A stretch of DNA of 64,000 nucleotides from Luteitalea sp. TBR-22 (GCF_016865485.1 NZ_AP024452.1:1262501-1326500); one strand, 5' to 3'; positions 53,038-61,987 are shown, counted from the stretch's first letter. Numbers and translations are program-made. The notes: a model not told the origin generated them from the letters alone.

Positions 53038-54042
53038 ATTGAGGCCGCGCAGGCCGAGGAACAGCACCCCGACGCCGGTCCACACCAGCATCCGCGCCTT
53101 GCGGACGACGGCCAGCGTGACCCCGAGCGCCGACGAGCCGTACAGCACCTGCGTGAGCAGGCCCGACCCCGCCTCGTCGACGCCGAGCCGCATCGGCACG
53201 AACTTGAACGCCACGTTCACGAACCTGTTGATCGACTCGAGCAGGAAGGCGCCGAGCACGGTCGCCGGCGTGCCGGCCGGCAACAGCATCGCAATCGTCA
53301 GCCACGTCTCGGCGACACCGAGCACGTGATAGCTCGCCTCGAGCAGCAGCACGGGGACGGGCCGCGACGGGTGCCGGCGCGCGAACGTGTAGACCTGCTC
53401 TTCGAGCGTGCGCAGTTTCGCCGTGCGGGCCAGCAGGGCGGCCGGCCCCAGGTGATGGCGGGCCATGACGTCCAACGCCCACGAGAGGGGACGCCATCGC
53501 CCGCTCGCCAGCGCCAGCGTGACGAGCAGGAAGGCGGCCATGCCGACCAGCGCGATGAGGCTCATCACCCGCAGAGCCGGCGGGACGACGAACTCGAACA
53601 GCAGCGCGAGCGTGCCGCCGCCGATCATCGCGGCCACCGTGAGGATGTAGAAGAGGTTCTCGACCGCGATGCCCGACAGCGCGTTCATCAGCGAGACGCG
53701 GTCGCGCACGTAGGCGGCCTTGGTCGGCTCGCTCACCACCAGGCCGAGCGGCGTCAGGTTGCCGAGCGCATCGCCGCCGACGAGGGCCGGGAACGTGTCG
53801 CGGAGCCTGAGCCGATGGGGCGGGTCGGTGCAGAGGACCCAGGCCCAGGCACGGACCGCGAAACGCAGCCCGCCGAGGGCCACGATGCCGACGAAGGCCC
53901 AGCCGACCCGTGCGAAGCCACTCGCAATCGTGTCCAGGCCGGTCTGTCGCAGCGTGTACCCGAACAGCAGCACGCCGCCGAGCGCGGCCACGACACCGCC
54001 GAGGCGCCGGGAAGCGGACGGACGCGTGGCGGAGGGGGGCAT
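53005..54042 (-). CDS. UPF0104/lysylphosphatidylglycerol-synthase-type membrane protein
   Basis: A 345-residue inner-membrane protein with about eight hydrophobic helices. It has the family pattern 'TFPALVGGDALGNLTPLGLVVSEPTKAAYVRDRVSLMNALSGIAVENLFYIL' and 'RFVNVAFKFVPMRLGVDEAGSGLL'. It corresponds to the flippase-like half of MprF without a lysyl-transfer domain; such proteins often sit next to glycosyltransferases. Substrate unknown. The C-terminal 'VDAYEADEA' is encoded by a REP half-site. Confidence 0.82.
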   Translation of the reverse strand: MPPSATRPSASRRLGGVVAALGGVLLFGYTLRQTGLDTIASGFARVGWAFVGIVALGGLRFAVRAWAWVLCTDPPHRLRLRDTFPALVGGDALGNLTPLGLVVSEPTKAAYVRDRVSLMNALSGIAVENLFYILTVAAMIGGGTLALLFEFVVPPALRVMSLIALVGMAAFLLVTLALASGRWRPLSWALDVMARHHLGPAALLARTAKLRTLEEQVYTFARRHPSRPVPVLLLEASYHVLGVAETWLTIAMLLPAGTPATVLGAFLLESINRFVNVAFKFVPMRLGVDEAGSGLLTQVLYGSSALGVTLAVVRKARMLVWTGVGVLFLGLRGLNPVDAYEADEA

Positions 54043-54076
54043 GGGAGGGGGGCCGCCAGGAGCCGGCCGGGTCCAC

Positions 54077-54082
54077 TATAAT
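54077..54082 (+). promoter_or_regulatory. Consensus -10 box placed for a leaderless transcript
   Basis: A perfect TATAAT is rare in sequence this rich in G+C. Its last base is 7 bases before the A of the ATG at 54089, so transcription would start at or beside the start codon. No good -35 is seen 17 bp upstream. Confidence 0.6.
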
Positions 54083-54088
54083 GCCGCG

Positions 54089-54700
54089 ATGCTGCCGGAG
54101 ACGCTGCACGTCCCAGCCGCCGTCCTGTTCCTCGTGGGCGGTGTCCTGTCGTGCTTCCTCGGTCAGCGCACCTTCCGCATCGTCCTCGGCCTGTACGGGT
54201 TCGTCATCGGCGTGCTGGCCGCCGGATCCATTGTCGGGCCAGCCGACACCACCCGCGACATCCTGATCCTGCTGGCCGGCGGGGTGGGCGGCGCGCTGGC
54301 GCTCGTGCTCGCGTATTTCATCGGCGTCGCGCTGGTCGGCGCCGCCATGGCGGCGCTGGTCGTGCACGCCATCGCGGCACAGCTCGGCATGGAGCCGCCC
54401 GCGGTCGTGGTCATCGCGTGCACGATCGTCGGGGCGCTCGCGGCGCTCTCGTTGCAGCGCTACGTGATCGTCTTCGGCACGGCCTTCGGTGGCGCGTGGC
54501 TGCTGGTGATGGGCGCGCTCGGCCTCTGGCATCGCGAGTCGGTGACCGGCCTCGGGTCGGCGGCCACGGGCTGGCAGGCGTACCCGTTGCGCCCGGCCCC
54601 GGGCGAACACTGGGTGCTCGTCCTCTGGGTCGCCCTCGCGATCGCCGGGCTCGTCGCGCAGTTCCGTCTGTCGACGCCCCGCATGGTCCGCGCCCGCTGA
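54089..54700 (+). CDS. Polytopic membrane protein (TM7S3/DUF4203-like)
   Basis: A 203-residue protein with about seven closely spaced hydrophobic helices, glycine- and alanine-rich ('VPAAVLFLVGGVLSCFLGQRTFRIVLGLYGFVIGVLAAG', 'GVGGALALVLAYFIGVALVGAAMAALVVHAIAAQLG'). The pattern is similar to DUF4203/TM7S3-type proteins of unknown role. A consensus TATAAT sits directly before the ATG and no ribosome site is seen, so the mRNA is probably leaderless. The M24 peptidase gene overlaps its stop codon (TGATG). Confidence 0.68.
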   Translation: MLPETLHVPAAVLFLVGGVLSCFLGQRTFRIVLGLYGFVIGVLAAGSIVGPADTTRDILILLAGGVGGALALVLAYFIGVALVGAAMAALVVHAIAAQLGMEPPAVVVIACTIVGALAALSLQRYVIVFGTAFGGAWLLVMGALGLWHRESVTGLGSAATGWQAYPLRPAPGEHWVLVLWVALAIAGLVAQFRLSTPRMVRAR

Positions 54701-56007
54701 TGCGATTCGGGTCCGTCCTGCTGGCCCTTGCCGTCGCGTCGGCTCCGTCCGCGGCGCCCGCGCCGTCGAGCCCGCTCCCACCCGTCAAGACGCACCGGGA
54801 ACAGGCAGCGCTGCACCGCACCTTCCTCGAACGGCGATTCGAGCGCCTGCTGCCCGAGCTGATGCGGCGGCACGGCCTCGACATGTGGATCGTCGTGACG
54901 CGCGAGTACGACGACGATCCGGTGTTCCGGGCGCTCGCCCCGCTCACCACCTACGCCTCGCGCCGACGCACCATCCTCGTCTTCCACGACCGCGGGCCGG
55001 GCCAGGGCGTCGAGCGGCTGTCCATCGGCCGTTTCGACTACGACCGCCTGTACACGGTGGTGCCCACCCACAACGACGGGCAGTGGGCGGGCCTGCGGGC
55101 GTTGCTCGACCAGCGCCAGCCGCGGGCCATCGGCATCGACACGTCGCGCACCTTCGCGCACGCCGACGGCATCTCGCACACCGAGCACGAGGCGCTCGTC
55201 GCCGCGATCGGTCCGGTGCACGCGGCGCGCCTCCGCTCGGCCGAGCGGCTCGCCGTCGACTGGCTGGGGCGGCGGCTGCCCGAGGAGACCGCCGTCTATC
55301 GCGAGGCGCAGGCGATCGCGCACGCGATCATCCGCGAGGCCTTCTCGGCCGCTGTCATCACGCCGGGCGTGACCACGACCGACGATGTCGCGTGGTGGAT
55401 GCGGCAGCGCGTCGCCGAGCTCGGGCTCGGGCAGTGGTTCCAGCCGACGGTGGACATCCAGCGCAAGGGCGGCGTCCAGGGTGGCAGCCGCGTGATCGAG
55501 CGTGGCGACCTGCTGCACTGCGACTTCGGGATCGTGTACCTCGGATACGCCACCGACACGCAGCACAACGCCTACGTTCCGCATCAGGGCGAGCTCGCCG
55601 CGCCTGCCGGCCTGCAGGCCGGACAGCGGGCCGGCACGCGGCTGCAGGACATCGTGCTCGAGGAGGCCCGCGCCGGCGTCACGGGCAACGCGGCGCTCGC
55701 GGCGTCGCTGGCGCGCGGCCGCGGCGAGCAGTTGTCGCCCGTCATCTACTGCCATCCGATAGGCATCCATGGCCATGGCGCCGGTCCGCACATCGGCATG
55801 ACCGACTACCAGGACGGCCTGCCGGGGGCGGGCGACTACGCCTTCGAACCCGAGTCGTGGCATTCGATCGAGCTGAGCGCCTCCCGACCGGTGCCCGAGT
55901 GGGACGGACAGGTCGTCAGGTTCGCGCTCGAGGAGGACGCCGTGCTCACGTCCACCGGCTGGCGCTGGGCCCTGGCGCGCCAGGACGACCTGCTGCTGGT
56001 GCGCTGA
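54700..56007 (+). CDS. M24 family metallopeptidase, exported
   Basis: A 435-residue protein with a signal peptide (to about residue 20). An aminopeptidase P-like N-terminal domain is followed by the M24 'pita-bread' fold. Metal ligands are visible: Asp in 'LLHCDFGIVYLGYATDTQHNAYV' (two), His in 'GIHGHGAGPHIG', Glu in 'SIELSAS' and Glu in 'VRFALEEDAVLT'. Family members cleave X-Pro or other N-terminal bonds, or creatine-like substrates; here probably peptides in the periplasm. It is translationally coupled to the membrane protein gene upstream. A 13-unit heptamer array follows. Confidence 0.87.
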   Translation: MRFGSVLLALAVASAPSAAPAPSSPLPPVKTHREQAALHRTFLERRFERLLPELMRRHGLDMWIVVTREYDDDPVFRALAPLTTYASRRRTILVFHDRGPGQGVERLSIGRFDYDRLYTVVPTHNDGQWAGLRALLDQRQPRAIGIDTSRTFAHADGISHTEHEALVAAIGPVHAARLRSAERLAVDWLGRRLPEETAVYREAQAIAHAIIREAFSAAVITPGVTTTDDVAWWMRQRVAELGLGQWFQPTVDIQRKGGVQGGSRVIERGDLLHCDFGIVYLGYATDTQHNAYVPHQGELAAPAGLQAGQRAGTRLQDIVLEEARAGVTGNAALAASLARGRGEQLSPVIYCHPIGIHGHGAGPHIGMTDYQDGLPGAGDYAFEPESWHSIELSASRPVPEWDGQVVRFALEEDAVLTSTGWRWALARQDDLLLVR

Positions 56008-56039
56008 CGGCGCACCGCCGACGGCCGTCGGCCACCAGT

Positions 56040-56130
56040 CCCGACTCGCGACGCCCGACGCCCGACTCCCGACTCCCGACTCTCGACTCCCGACGCCCGA
56101 CTCCCGACTCCCGACTCCCGACTCCCGTTC
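56040..56130. repeat. Heptamer tandem repeat, unit CCCGACT (13 copies)
   Basis: Thirteen contiguous 7-bp units, eight of them exactly CCCGACT; the others are CGCGACG, CCCGACG (twice), CTCGACT and CCCGTTC. The array fills the spacer between the M24 peptidase stop codon and the next start codon at 56146. Confidence 0.92.
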
Positions 56131-56145
56131 CCCAAGAGACTCCCG

Positions 56146-57132
56146 ATGACTACGCCCGTCGATCGTCGCGCGTTCGTGCAAGGCGCGCTTGCAGCAGCAG
56201 GATTGGCACCACTGTCGTCGGCCGCGCCCGGTCCCCGTGCCGGTGAGGGGACGCACCGCCCCGAGGCCAGTGCTGGTCAGGTCGCCACCGGCGCCATCAC
56301 CGTCGCCGGACCCTCGTCGCCGTTCTTGTTCTTCTCCAAGCACCTCGGTGAGCTGGCCTGGCCCGACCTCGGGCGAGCGGTCCGCGAGATGGGATTCGAC
56401 GGCGTGGACCTCACCGTGCGTCCCGGCGGGCACGTGCTTCCCGCGCGCGTGACCGAGGACCTGCCGAGGGCCGTGGCGGCGATTCGCGACGGCGGCAGCC
56501 GCGTGACGATGATCACGACGGGCCTCACCTCGCCCGACGACCCGGCGGCGCGGCCGACGATGGCCGCGGCGCGTGCCGTGGACGTCGGCCTGCTGAAGGC
56601 GGGGTACTACCGGTACGCGTTCGCCGACGTGCGCAAGGAACTGGCCGAGGCGACGACGCAGTTCAGGGCGCTGGTGCAGATGGCGTCGGCGGCAGGCGTG
56701 GTGCTGGCCTACCACAATCACTCCGGGTACATCGGGGCGCCGGTGTGGGATGCGCTCCGCCTGATCGAGGGGCTGCCGCCGTCGGCGACCGGCCTCTATT
56801 TCGACGTGCGGCACGCGACCGTCGAGGGCGGCGAGGCCGGCTGGCGCGTCGCGACGCAGATGGCGGCGCCGTACCTGCGCATGCTCGCGGCCAAGGACTT
56901 CTACTGGGACAAGGGGCGCGACGGGCGGTGGCGGGTGGTCGACTGTCCGATCGGCGAGGGGATGGTGGACTGGAAGACGTTCGCGGCGGAGATTCGCCGC
57001 GCCGGCTTCACCGGCCCCATCTCGCTGCACGTCGAGTACGAGCCCGGGGGGCGGACACCTGCGGAGAAGACCGATCGGATGCGGGAGGCGGCGGCGCGGG
57101 ACCGGGCGCGGCTGGCGGCGCTGCTGGGGTGA
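56146..57132 (+). CDS. Xylose-isomerase-like TIM-barrel protein with Tat leader
   Basis: A 328-residue protein of the sugar phosphate isomerase/epimerase (AP_endonuc_2) group. The leader 'DRRAFVQGALAAAGLAPLSSAA' has the twin-arginine form. The barrel shows 'LGRAVREMGFDGVDLTVRPGGHV', 'GVVLAYHNHSGYIG' (metal histidines), 'GLYFDVRHATVEGG', 'LRMLAAKDFYW' and 'ISLHVEYEP' (metal glutamate). These residues form a divalent-metal site suited to keto-sugar isomerisation or epimerisation in the periplasm. The reaction is unknown. It follows the heptamer array with no clear ribosome site; its ATG lies within CTCCCGATG. Confidence 0.82.
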   Translation: MTTPVDRRAFVQGALAAAGLAPLSSAAPGPRAGEGTHRPEASAGQVATGAITVAGPSSPFLFFSKHLGELAWPDLGRAVREMGFDGVDLTVRPGGHVLPARVTEDLPRAVAAIRDGGSRVTMITTGLTSPDDPAARPTMAAARAVDVGLLKAGYYRYAFADVRKELAEATTQFRALVQMASAAGVVLAYHNHSGYIGAPVWDALRLIEGLPPSATGLYFDVRHATVEGGEAGWRVATQMAAPYLRMLAAKDFYWDKGRDGRWRVVDCPIGEGMVDWKTFAAEIRRAGFTGPISLHVEYEPGGRTPAEKTDRMREAAARDRARLAALLG

Positions 57133-57169
57133 GGATGGCCGGAGCTGGGAGGGCGCCGGCCTCTGGGGG

Positions 57170-57472
57170 CTAGCGCTTCTTCTTCTTGCTGGCCGGCGTG
57201 TCCTCGAACTTGCCGGCCCAGCGCGCGACGCGCGCGATGGCCGTGCCGTTCAGGCGGTAGCGGCGCTGGCGGCCTTCCTTGCGCACGGCGACGAGCCGCG
57301 CCTCGAGGAGCAGGCGGAGATGCTGGGAGATGGCGGGCCGGCTCATGTCGAACGGCTCTGCCAGTTCGTTGACGGTGCGATCGCCGGTGCGAAGCAGGTC
57401 GAGCAGGGCCCGACGCGTCGGATCAGCAATCGCGCGGAAGACGTCGGTCTGGGCTTGCGCGGTCACCTCCAC
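57170..57472 (-). CDS. ArsR family transcriptional regulator
   Basis: A 100-residue winged helix-turn-helix repressor: 'DVFRAIADPTRRALLDLLRTGDRTVNELAEPFDMSRPAISQHLRLLLEARLVAVRKEGRQRRYRLN'. The metal-binding ELCVCDL motif is absent, so it is of the non-metal type that often pairs with an AHSA1/SRPBCC gene, but none is adjacent. The tail is KKKKR. A TTGACA (57503-57498) and TACTGT (57478-57473), 19 bp apart, form a plausible promoter just before the GTG at 57472, which favours this start over a TTG at 57502. Confidence 0.82.
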   Translation of the reverse strand: MEVTAQAQTDVFRAIADPTRRALLDLLRTGDRTVNELAEPFDMSRPAISQHLRLLLEARLVAVRKEGRQRRYRLNGTAIARVARWAGKFEDTPASKKKKR

Positions 57473-57502
57473 ACAGTACGGAAGCCGGCGAGGAAATGTC
57501 AA

Positions 57503-58078
57503 CGCGCGCCTTCCTATTCGGCGCCGCCAGAGCCGCGCGCCGCGGCTGGCCCGGCAGCGGCGGCCCGCACCGCCCGACCCGGCCTCTCGGTGGCCTCGCC
57601 CTGGCCCGCCTGGTACGCCTCGCGCATCACCACCCTCCGGAGCCGGCCCGGACTGTCGGGAAGGCTGCCACCGCGGAGGCGGTCACGTGCAGGTGGGCGC
57701 TCTCGAGAATGCCGTTCCCACGGTTCGACCCTGTCCTTGGTATGTGCCACGCGGCAGTGAGGCCCTGGCCTCACCTGTTCGTGGTGGTCCCGCTACCGCG
57801 CTTGGTGTATGTCGGCCGGCTGGACCGTCCCTGGGGCCGATTGCACGGGCGGCCGACACCCGCCGGCCCGATGACCCCGTCGGGCCGGTCGCGTCCTCAT
57901 CACCAGCGCGGAGGACCAGGACCCCGGGGTAGGCGATTTTCCGCTGGCCGTGGGTGATCTTTCTCTCTAGAGGAACGCAGCCCGAGGCCGATGACTGCTA
58001 TGTCCTGCTGACTCGGGCGCAACGGGCGCCCAGGGCAGGGCGGCACCGCACGGTGCCCTTCCCGAGGTCGGAACGGTC
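57503..58078. other. Gene-poor spacer before the chemotaxis-type operon
   Basis: A 576-bp stretch. Open frames cross it on both strands, but none gives a recognisable or compositionally convincing protein. The short A/T-richer part at about 57936-57980 (GGCGATTTTCC, then GATCTTTCTCTCTAGAGG) is the likely promoter or leader area for the operon starting at 58079. I could not assign a sigma factor or a riboswitch. Confidence 0.5.
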
Positions 58079-59023
58079 GTGGCCACTTCACCGCTGGTAG
58101 TCGAAGTCGCAGCCCACCTGTCGGTCATCCCAAAGCTGAACGAGCAGCTCGCGGAGACGTCTCGACAGGTCGAGACCGCCGTCGTCGACATCTGCCAGCA
58201 CTTCCAGACCATCGCCGACCAAGCGCGGCGGGGTGTGCAGGCGACGACGGCCCTCGTCGAGGGCGGCCACGGCGACAGCTTCGGCACGCTGCTCGATCGC
58301 ATGCAGGACACGATGCGCGCGATGGACCGCCGCCTGACGCGGACGTCCGACCGCGCCCTGCAGGCCATCAAGCGGCTCGAGGAGCTCGAGGCGTCGCTGA
58401 GCGGCGTGTTCAACAACCTCGATCAGATCGAGGAACTCGCCACGGCGCTCCGCCTGCTGGCCATCAACGCCAAGATCGAGGCCGTCCGTTCCGGGGACCG
58501 GGGCGCCGGGTTCGCCGTCGTCGCCGACGAGATGCAGCGCGCCGGCAAGGAGTCGCGGGCGATCGCCGAGCAGATTCGCGATGGCGTCGCGCACATGACC
58601 ACCGAGACGTCCGAGCTCGCCGCGCTGCTGCGCGAGGGCGCGCAGTCCGACCTGACGAGCATCGAGGCCTCGCGCACGCAGGTGGCCGACACGTCCGAGG
58701 CGCTGGCCAAGAACCACCAGATGCTGCAGCAGCGCATCCGGGAGGGCGCGGAGCTGAGTCGGTCGCTGGCCGAGGAGATCTCGGCGTCGGTGGTCGGCCT
58801 GCAGTTCCAGGATCGCGTCAACCAGCGGATCGGCCACGTCACCGAGGCGCTGACGCACATGCGCGACGCGCTCGGTCACGCGCTGCCGGCGATCGACGAC
58901 GACACCGCCGAGGCGCGCGCCGAGCGGCAGGCGCTCGTCGAGCGGCGCCTCCACGAGACCTACACGATGTGGGAGGAGCGCCAGGACGAGGCGCCCAGCT
59001 CCGGCGACGTCGAGCTGTTCTGA
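58079..59023 (+). CDS. Soluble methyl-accepting-type signalling protein
   Basis: A 314-residue cytoplasmic, almost fully helical protein. Its centre (about residues 110-190) has the chemoreceptor hairpin: 'IEELATALRLLAINAKIEAVRSGDRGAGFAVVADEMQRAGKESRAIAEQI'. The consensus tip is '[30 protein letters not shown]'; here it is shortened and altered (LRLLAINAKIEAVRSGDRG), as in phosphatase- or scaffold-like cytosolic relatives. There is no membrane segment or sensor domain. A second helical part contains 'LQFQDRVNQRIGHV', a motif shared with the CheZ-like phosphatase motif (ExxN/DQ..Q.I). It is first in the operon with STAS, CheY and CheA genes. It starts at GTG. Confidence 0.75.
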   Translation: MATSPLVVEVAAHLSVIPKLNEQLAETSRQVETAVVDICQHFQTIADQARRGVQATTALVEGGHGDSFGTLLDRMQDTMRAMDRRLTRTSDRALQAIKRLEELEASLSGVFNNLDQIEELATALRLLAINAKIEAVRSGDRGAGFAVVADEMQRAGKESRAIAEQIRDGVAHMTTETSELAALLREGAQSDLTSIEASRTQVADTSEALAKNHQMLQQRIREGAELSRSLAEEISASVVGLQFQDRVNQRIGHVTEALTHMRDALGHALPAIDDDTAEARAERQALVERRLHETYTMWEERQDEAPSSGDVELF

Positions 59024-59034
59024 GGATCACGACC

Positions 59035-59370
59035 ATGGAAGCCACCACCGCGCCAGACGCTCCCGCCAGGCCCGCCTCCTGGGCACCGGCAGGCACGCTC
59101 ACCATCGACACGGTGAGCGAGCACTGGACGGCACTGCGCGCCTGCATCGGGCAGGGCCAGGCCGTGCACGCCGACCTGGCCGCCATCAGCCGCGTCGACA
59201 CGGCCGGCATCCAGTTGCTGCTCGAGGCGCGCCGCACGGCGGCAGGCGTCGGACAGGACTTCCGGGTCAGCGGGCTGGCGGTGCCGGCCGAGACCTGCGA
59301 GTTGCTGGGCATCACGAACGAGGCCGCCAACGCGGCATCCCCGGCGACGGTCGCCGGGCAGGAAGGGTAG
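59035..59370 (+). CDS. STAS-domain protein
   Basis: A 111-residue protein with a STAS fold: 'GTLTIDTVSEHWTALRACIGQGQAVHADLAAISRVDTAGIQLLLEARRTAAGVGQDFRVSGLAVPAETCELLGI'. The residue phosphorylated in anti-anti-sigma factors (D-S-x-G) is Thr here (DTAG). Its place between a chemoreceptor-like gene and cheY suggests an adaptor or switch role inside the chemotaxis-type module. It starts 11 bp after the upstream stop codon and ends 4 bp before cheY. Confidence 0.82.
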   Translation: MEATTAPDAPARPASWAPAGTLTIDTVSEHWTALRACIGQGQAVHADLAAISRVDTAGIQLLLEARRTAAGVGQDFRVSGLAVPAETCELLGITNEAANAASPATVAGQEG

Positions 59371-59374
59371 GACC

Positions 59375-59740
59375 GTGGCCAAGACCGCACTCATCGTGGA
59401 CGACTCGGTGTCGATGCGCCAGATGGTGTCGTTCACCCTCCAGCAGAGCGGCTTCGCCGTCCTCGAGGGCGGCAACGGCAAGGAAGCCCTCGCCACGCTC
59501 GGCGCCAACAAGGTCGACATCGTCATCACCGACCTGAACATGCCCGAGATGGACGGCATCACGTTCATCAAGGAACTGCGCACGCGCCCGAACGCCAAGT
59601 TCACGCCGGTCCTCATGCTCACCACCGAGTCGCAGGAGAGCAAGAAGGCCGAGGGCAAGGCCGCCGGCGCCACGGGCTGGATCGTCAAGCCCTTCAATCC
59701 CGAGAAGCTCCTGGCCGTCGTCGGCAAGCTCGTGCCGTGA
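59375..59740 (+). CDS. cheY: CheY-type response regulator
   Basis: A 121-residue single receiver domain. The acid pair is in 'LIVDDSVSMRQM', the phospho-acceptor Asp is in 'VITDLNMPEMDGITFI', the conserved Thr is in 'MLTTES', and the lysine is in 'GWIVKPFNPEKLL'. This is the form found next to CheA in many environmental bacteria. It receives phosphate from the CheA encoded downstream and would act on a motor or another output. Start GTG. Confidence 0.93.
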   Translation: MAKTALIVDDSVSMRQMVSFTLQQSGFAVLEGGNGKEALATLGANKVDIVITDLNMPEMDGITFIKELRTRPNAKFTPVLMLTTESQESKKAEGKAAGATGWIVKPFNPEKLLAVVGKLVP

Positions 59741-59749
59741 CCCCCACTT

Positions 59750-59790
59750 GTGACCCGGTACCCGGAACCGCTCCCCGTGACCCGGTGACC
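59750..59790. repeat. Short heptamer-like repeat, unit GTGACCC
   Basis: GTGACCC, GGTACCC, GGAACCG, then CTCCCC, GTGACCC and GGTGACC occupy the cheY-cheA gap. The phase slips by one base once. The cheY end itself reads GTGCCGTGACCCCC. Confidence 0.55.
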
Positions 59791-59794
59791 CGCC

Positions 59795-61933
59795 ATGCAG
59801 ATTGATCTCTCGCGCTTCAAGGACACCTACTTCGAGGAGGCCACCGACCACGTGGCCACGATCGAGTCCTCGCTGCTCAACCTGGAGGAACGCGGCGGCG
59901 ACCGTGAAGTGCTCGACGCGATCTTCCGGGCGGCGCACTCGGTGAAGGGCGGCAGCGGCGTCTTCGGCCTGACGGCCATCGGCGAGTTCACCCACGCGCT
60001 CGAGAGCGTGCTCGATCGCCTCCGCGAGGGAGAGATCGCCTGCACGCGCGATCTCATCGACCTGCTCCTGCAGGCCAACGACGTGCTGCGCGGCCTGTTG
60101 GCCTCGGCGCGCACCGGGGTGGCCGAACCCGGCGAGCGCGAGGCCGTCCTGGTGTCGCTGGGCGAGGTGCTCAAGGGCGCGACCGCCGCCGAGGCCGCTG
60201 CCGACGCCACGGCCGCGGTGGTCGCGGTTGCTGCCGCGGCGACCGAGGCCGTCGAGGTCTCGCCCGCCAGCGACGCCGTGACCAGAGGCGCTGCGGGTGG
60301 CGCCGTGACCGTGCCGCGCTGGCGCGTCCACTTCATTCCCAACAAGGACCTGTTCCGGCAGGGGCTCGATCCCCTCGTCCTGTTCCGCGACCTGGCCGAG
60401 GTGTCCCGCATCCTGCGCGTCACGCTGCACGAGGACGCGCTGCCCGACCACGACACCTTCGACGCCGAAAGCTGCTATCTGGGCTGGACGTTCGAGGTCG
60501 AGACGGCGGGCGGCGAAGGCCCGCTCCGCGACGTGTTCCTGTTTGCCGAGGACGACGCGGTGCTCGAGATCACGCCCGTCGTCGATGCGCCAGTACCGCA
60601 GGCCGCTCCTGCCGCGCCTGCCGTCGACGGCACTGCGGCAGCCCCGGGCGCGCTCGTCACCCCGGCGCCTGCCACGCCGGCGCCGGAGGAACGTCGCCTC
60701 GGCCAGCGCCGCGTGCTGGCCGATCGTCGTCCGGCCGCCGAGAATGCCTCGATCCGCGTCGCGACCGAGAAGGTGGATCGGCTGATCGACCTGGTGGGCG
60801 AGGTGGTGATCTCGCAGTCGATGGTGGCCAACATCATCGACACGTTCTCCGAGGAGAAGCTCCTCACGCTGCGCGACGCGGTCGGCGTGCTCGCCCGCAA
60901 CACCCGCGAACTGCAGGAGCGGATCATGGGCATCCGCATGATGCCCGTGGGCGGCGTGTTCGCGCGCTTCCCGCGCGTCGTCCACGACATCGCCGGCGCG
61001 CTGGGCAAGGACATCCAGGTCGTCTTCGAGGGCGAGGAGACCGAGCTCGACAAGGGGGTCATCGAGCAGATCGGCGATCCGCTGACGCACATGGTCCGCA
61101 ACGCGGCCGACCACGGCATCGAGCTGCCCGCCGACCGCGCCGCCGCCGGAAAGCCTGCGCAGGGCACCATCCGCCTCAGCGCGTTCACGCGCGGCGGCAA
61201 CGTCGTGATCGAGGTGGCCGACGACGGCAAGGGCCTCGACACCGAGCGCATCCGCGCCAAGGCGCTGTCGCAGGGGCTCATCAGCGAGCACGAGACGCTG
61301 AGCGACGAGCAGGTCAACGCGCTGATCTTCGCGCCCGGCTTCTCGACGGCCGACCAGGTGAGCAGCCTGTCGGGCCGCGGCGTCGGCATGGACGTGGTCC
61401 GCCGCAACGTGCAGGCCCTCAACGGCACGGTCGCCGTCGAGAGCAAGCCGGGCAAGGGCTCGCTGTGCCGCATCACGCTGCCACTCACGCTGGCCATCCT
61501 CGACGGCCAGTCATTGACGGTCGGGGGCGGCCAGTACGTGTTGCCGATCACCTCGATCGTCGAATCCCTCCGGCCCCGCCCGCAGGACGTCCAGGTCGTC
61601 GTGGGACGTGGCGAGGTGGTGCTGGTCCGAGGCGAGGCGGTGCCGCTGGTGCGGCTGCACCGACTCTTTGGCGTACCGACCGACCGCACCGATCCCTGCA
61701 CCGGGATTGTCGTGCTCGTGGAGCACGACGGACAGCGTGCGGCCCTGCTCGGCGAGGAACTCCTCGGCCAGCAGCAGGTCGTCATCAAGAGTCTCGATAC
61801 CCACTACCGTCGGACCGACGGGGTGATGGGCGCGACCATCATGGGTGATGGCTCCGTGGCCCTGATCCTCGACGTGCCCGGCTTGTTGCGGCTGGCCGGT
61901 CAGGGACGCCGCGTCGCCGAGAGCGCGGCCTAG
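59795..61933 (+). CDS. cheA: Chemotaxis histidine kinase CheA
   Basis: A 712-residue kinase. The HPt domain (about residues 1-110) has the phospho-histidine in 'RAAHSVKGGSGVFG'. After an Ala-rich linker, a P2-like domain (about 172-265, 'RWRVHFIPNKDLFRQGLDPLVLFRDL') would dock CheY. The dimerisation domain ('VDRLIDLVGEVVISQSM'), the ATPase ('HMVRNAADHGIELPADR', 'ADDGKGLD', 'GRGVGMDVVRRNV') and the CheW-like regulatory domain follow. It phosphorylates the CheY encoded just upstream under receptor control. Some 50 bp separate it from the receptor gene downstream. Confidence 0.95.
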   Translation: MQIDLSRFKDTYFEEATDHVATIESSLLNLEERGGDREVLDAIFRAAHSVKGGSGVFGLTAIGEFTHALESVLDRLREGEIACTRDLIDLLLQANDVLRGLLASARTGVAEPGEREAVLVSLGEVLKGATAAEAAADATAAVVAVAAAATEAVEVSPASDAVTRGAAGGAVTVPRWRVHFIPNKDLFRQGLDPLVLFRDLAEVSRILRVTLHEDALPDHDTFDAESCYLGWTFEVETAGGEGPLRDVFLFAEDDAVLEITPVVDAPVPQAAPAAPAVDGTAAAPGALVTPAPATPAPEERRLGQRRVLADRRPAAENASIRVATEKVDRLIDLVGEVVISQSMVANIIDTFSEEKLLTLRDAVGVLARNTRELQERIMGIRMMPVGGVFARFPRVVHDIAGALGKDIQVVFEGEETELDKGVIEQIGDPLTHMVRNAADHGIELPADRAAAGKPAQGTIRLSAFTRGGNVVIEVADDGKGLDTERIRAKALSQGLISEHETLSDEQVNALIFAPGFSTADQVSSLSGRGVGMDVVRRNVQALNGTVAVESKPGKGSLCRITLPLTLAILDGQSLTVGGGQYVLPITSIVESLRPRPQDVQVVVGRGEVVLVRGEAVPLVRLHRLFGVPTDRTDPCTGIVVLVEHDGQRAALLGEELLGQQQVVIKSLDTHYRRTDGVMGATIMGDGSVALILDVPGLLRLAGQGRRVAESAA

Positions 61934-61987
61934 GGCCGCTCGTCCGCCTGCCCCCAGCCGAGGGCGACGGTCCGGAAGGAGCACATC

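Noticed and set aside
57496-57957. A 153-codon gene in the spacer before the chemotaxis operon
   Set aside because: The translation is Arg/Pro/Gly-rich without any domain pattern, and overlapping frames look equally open.
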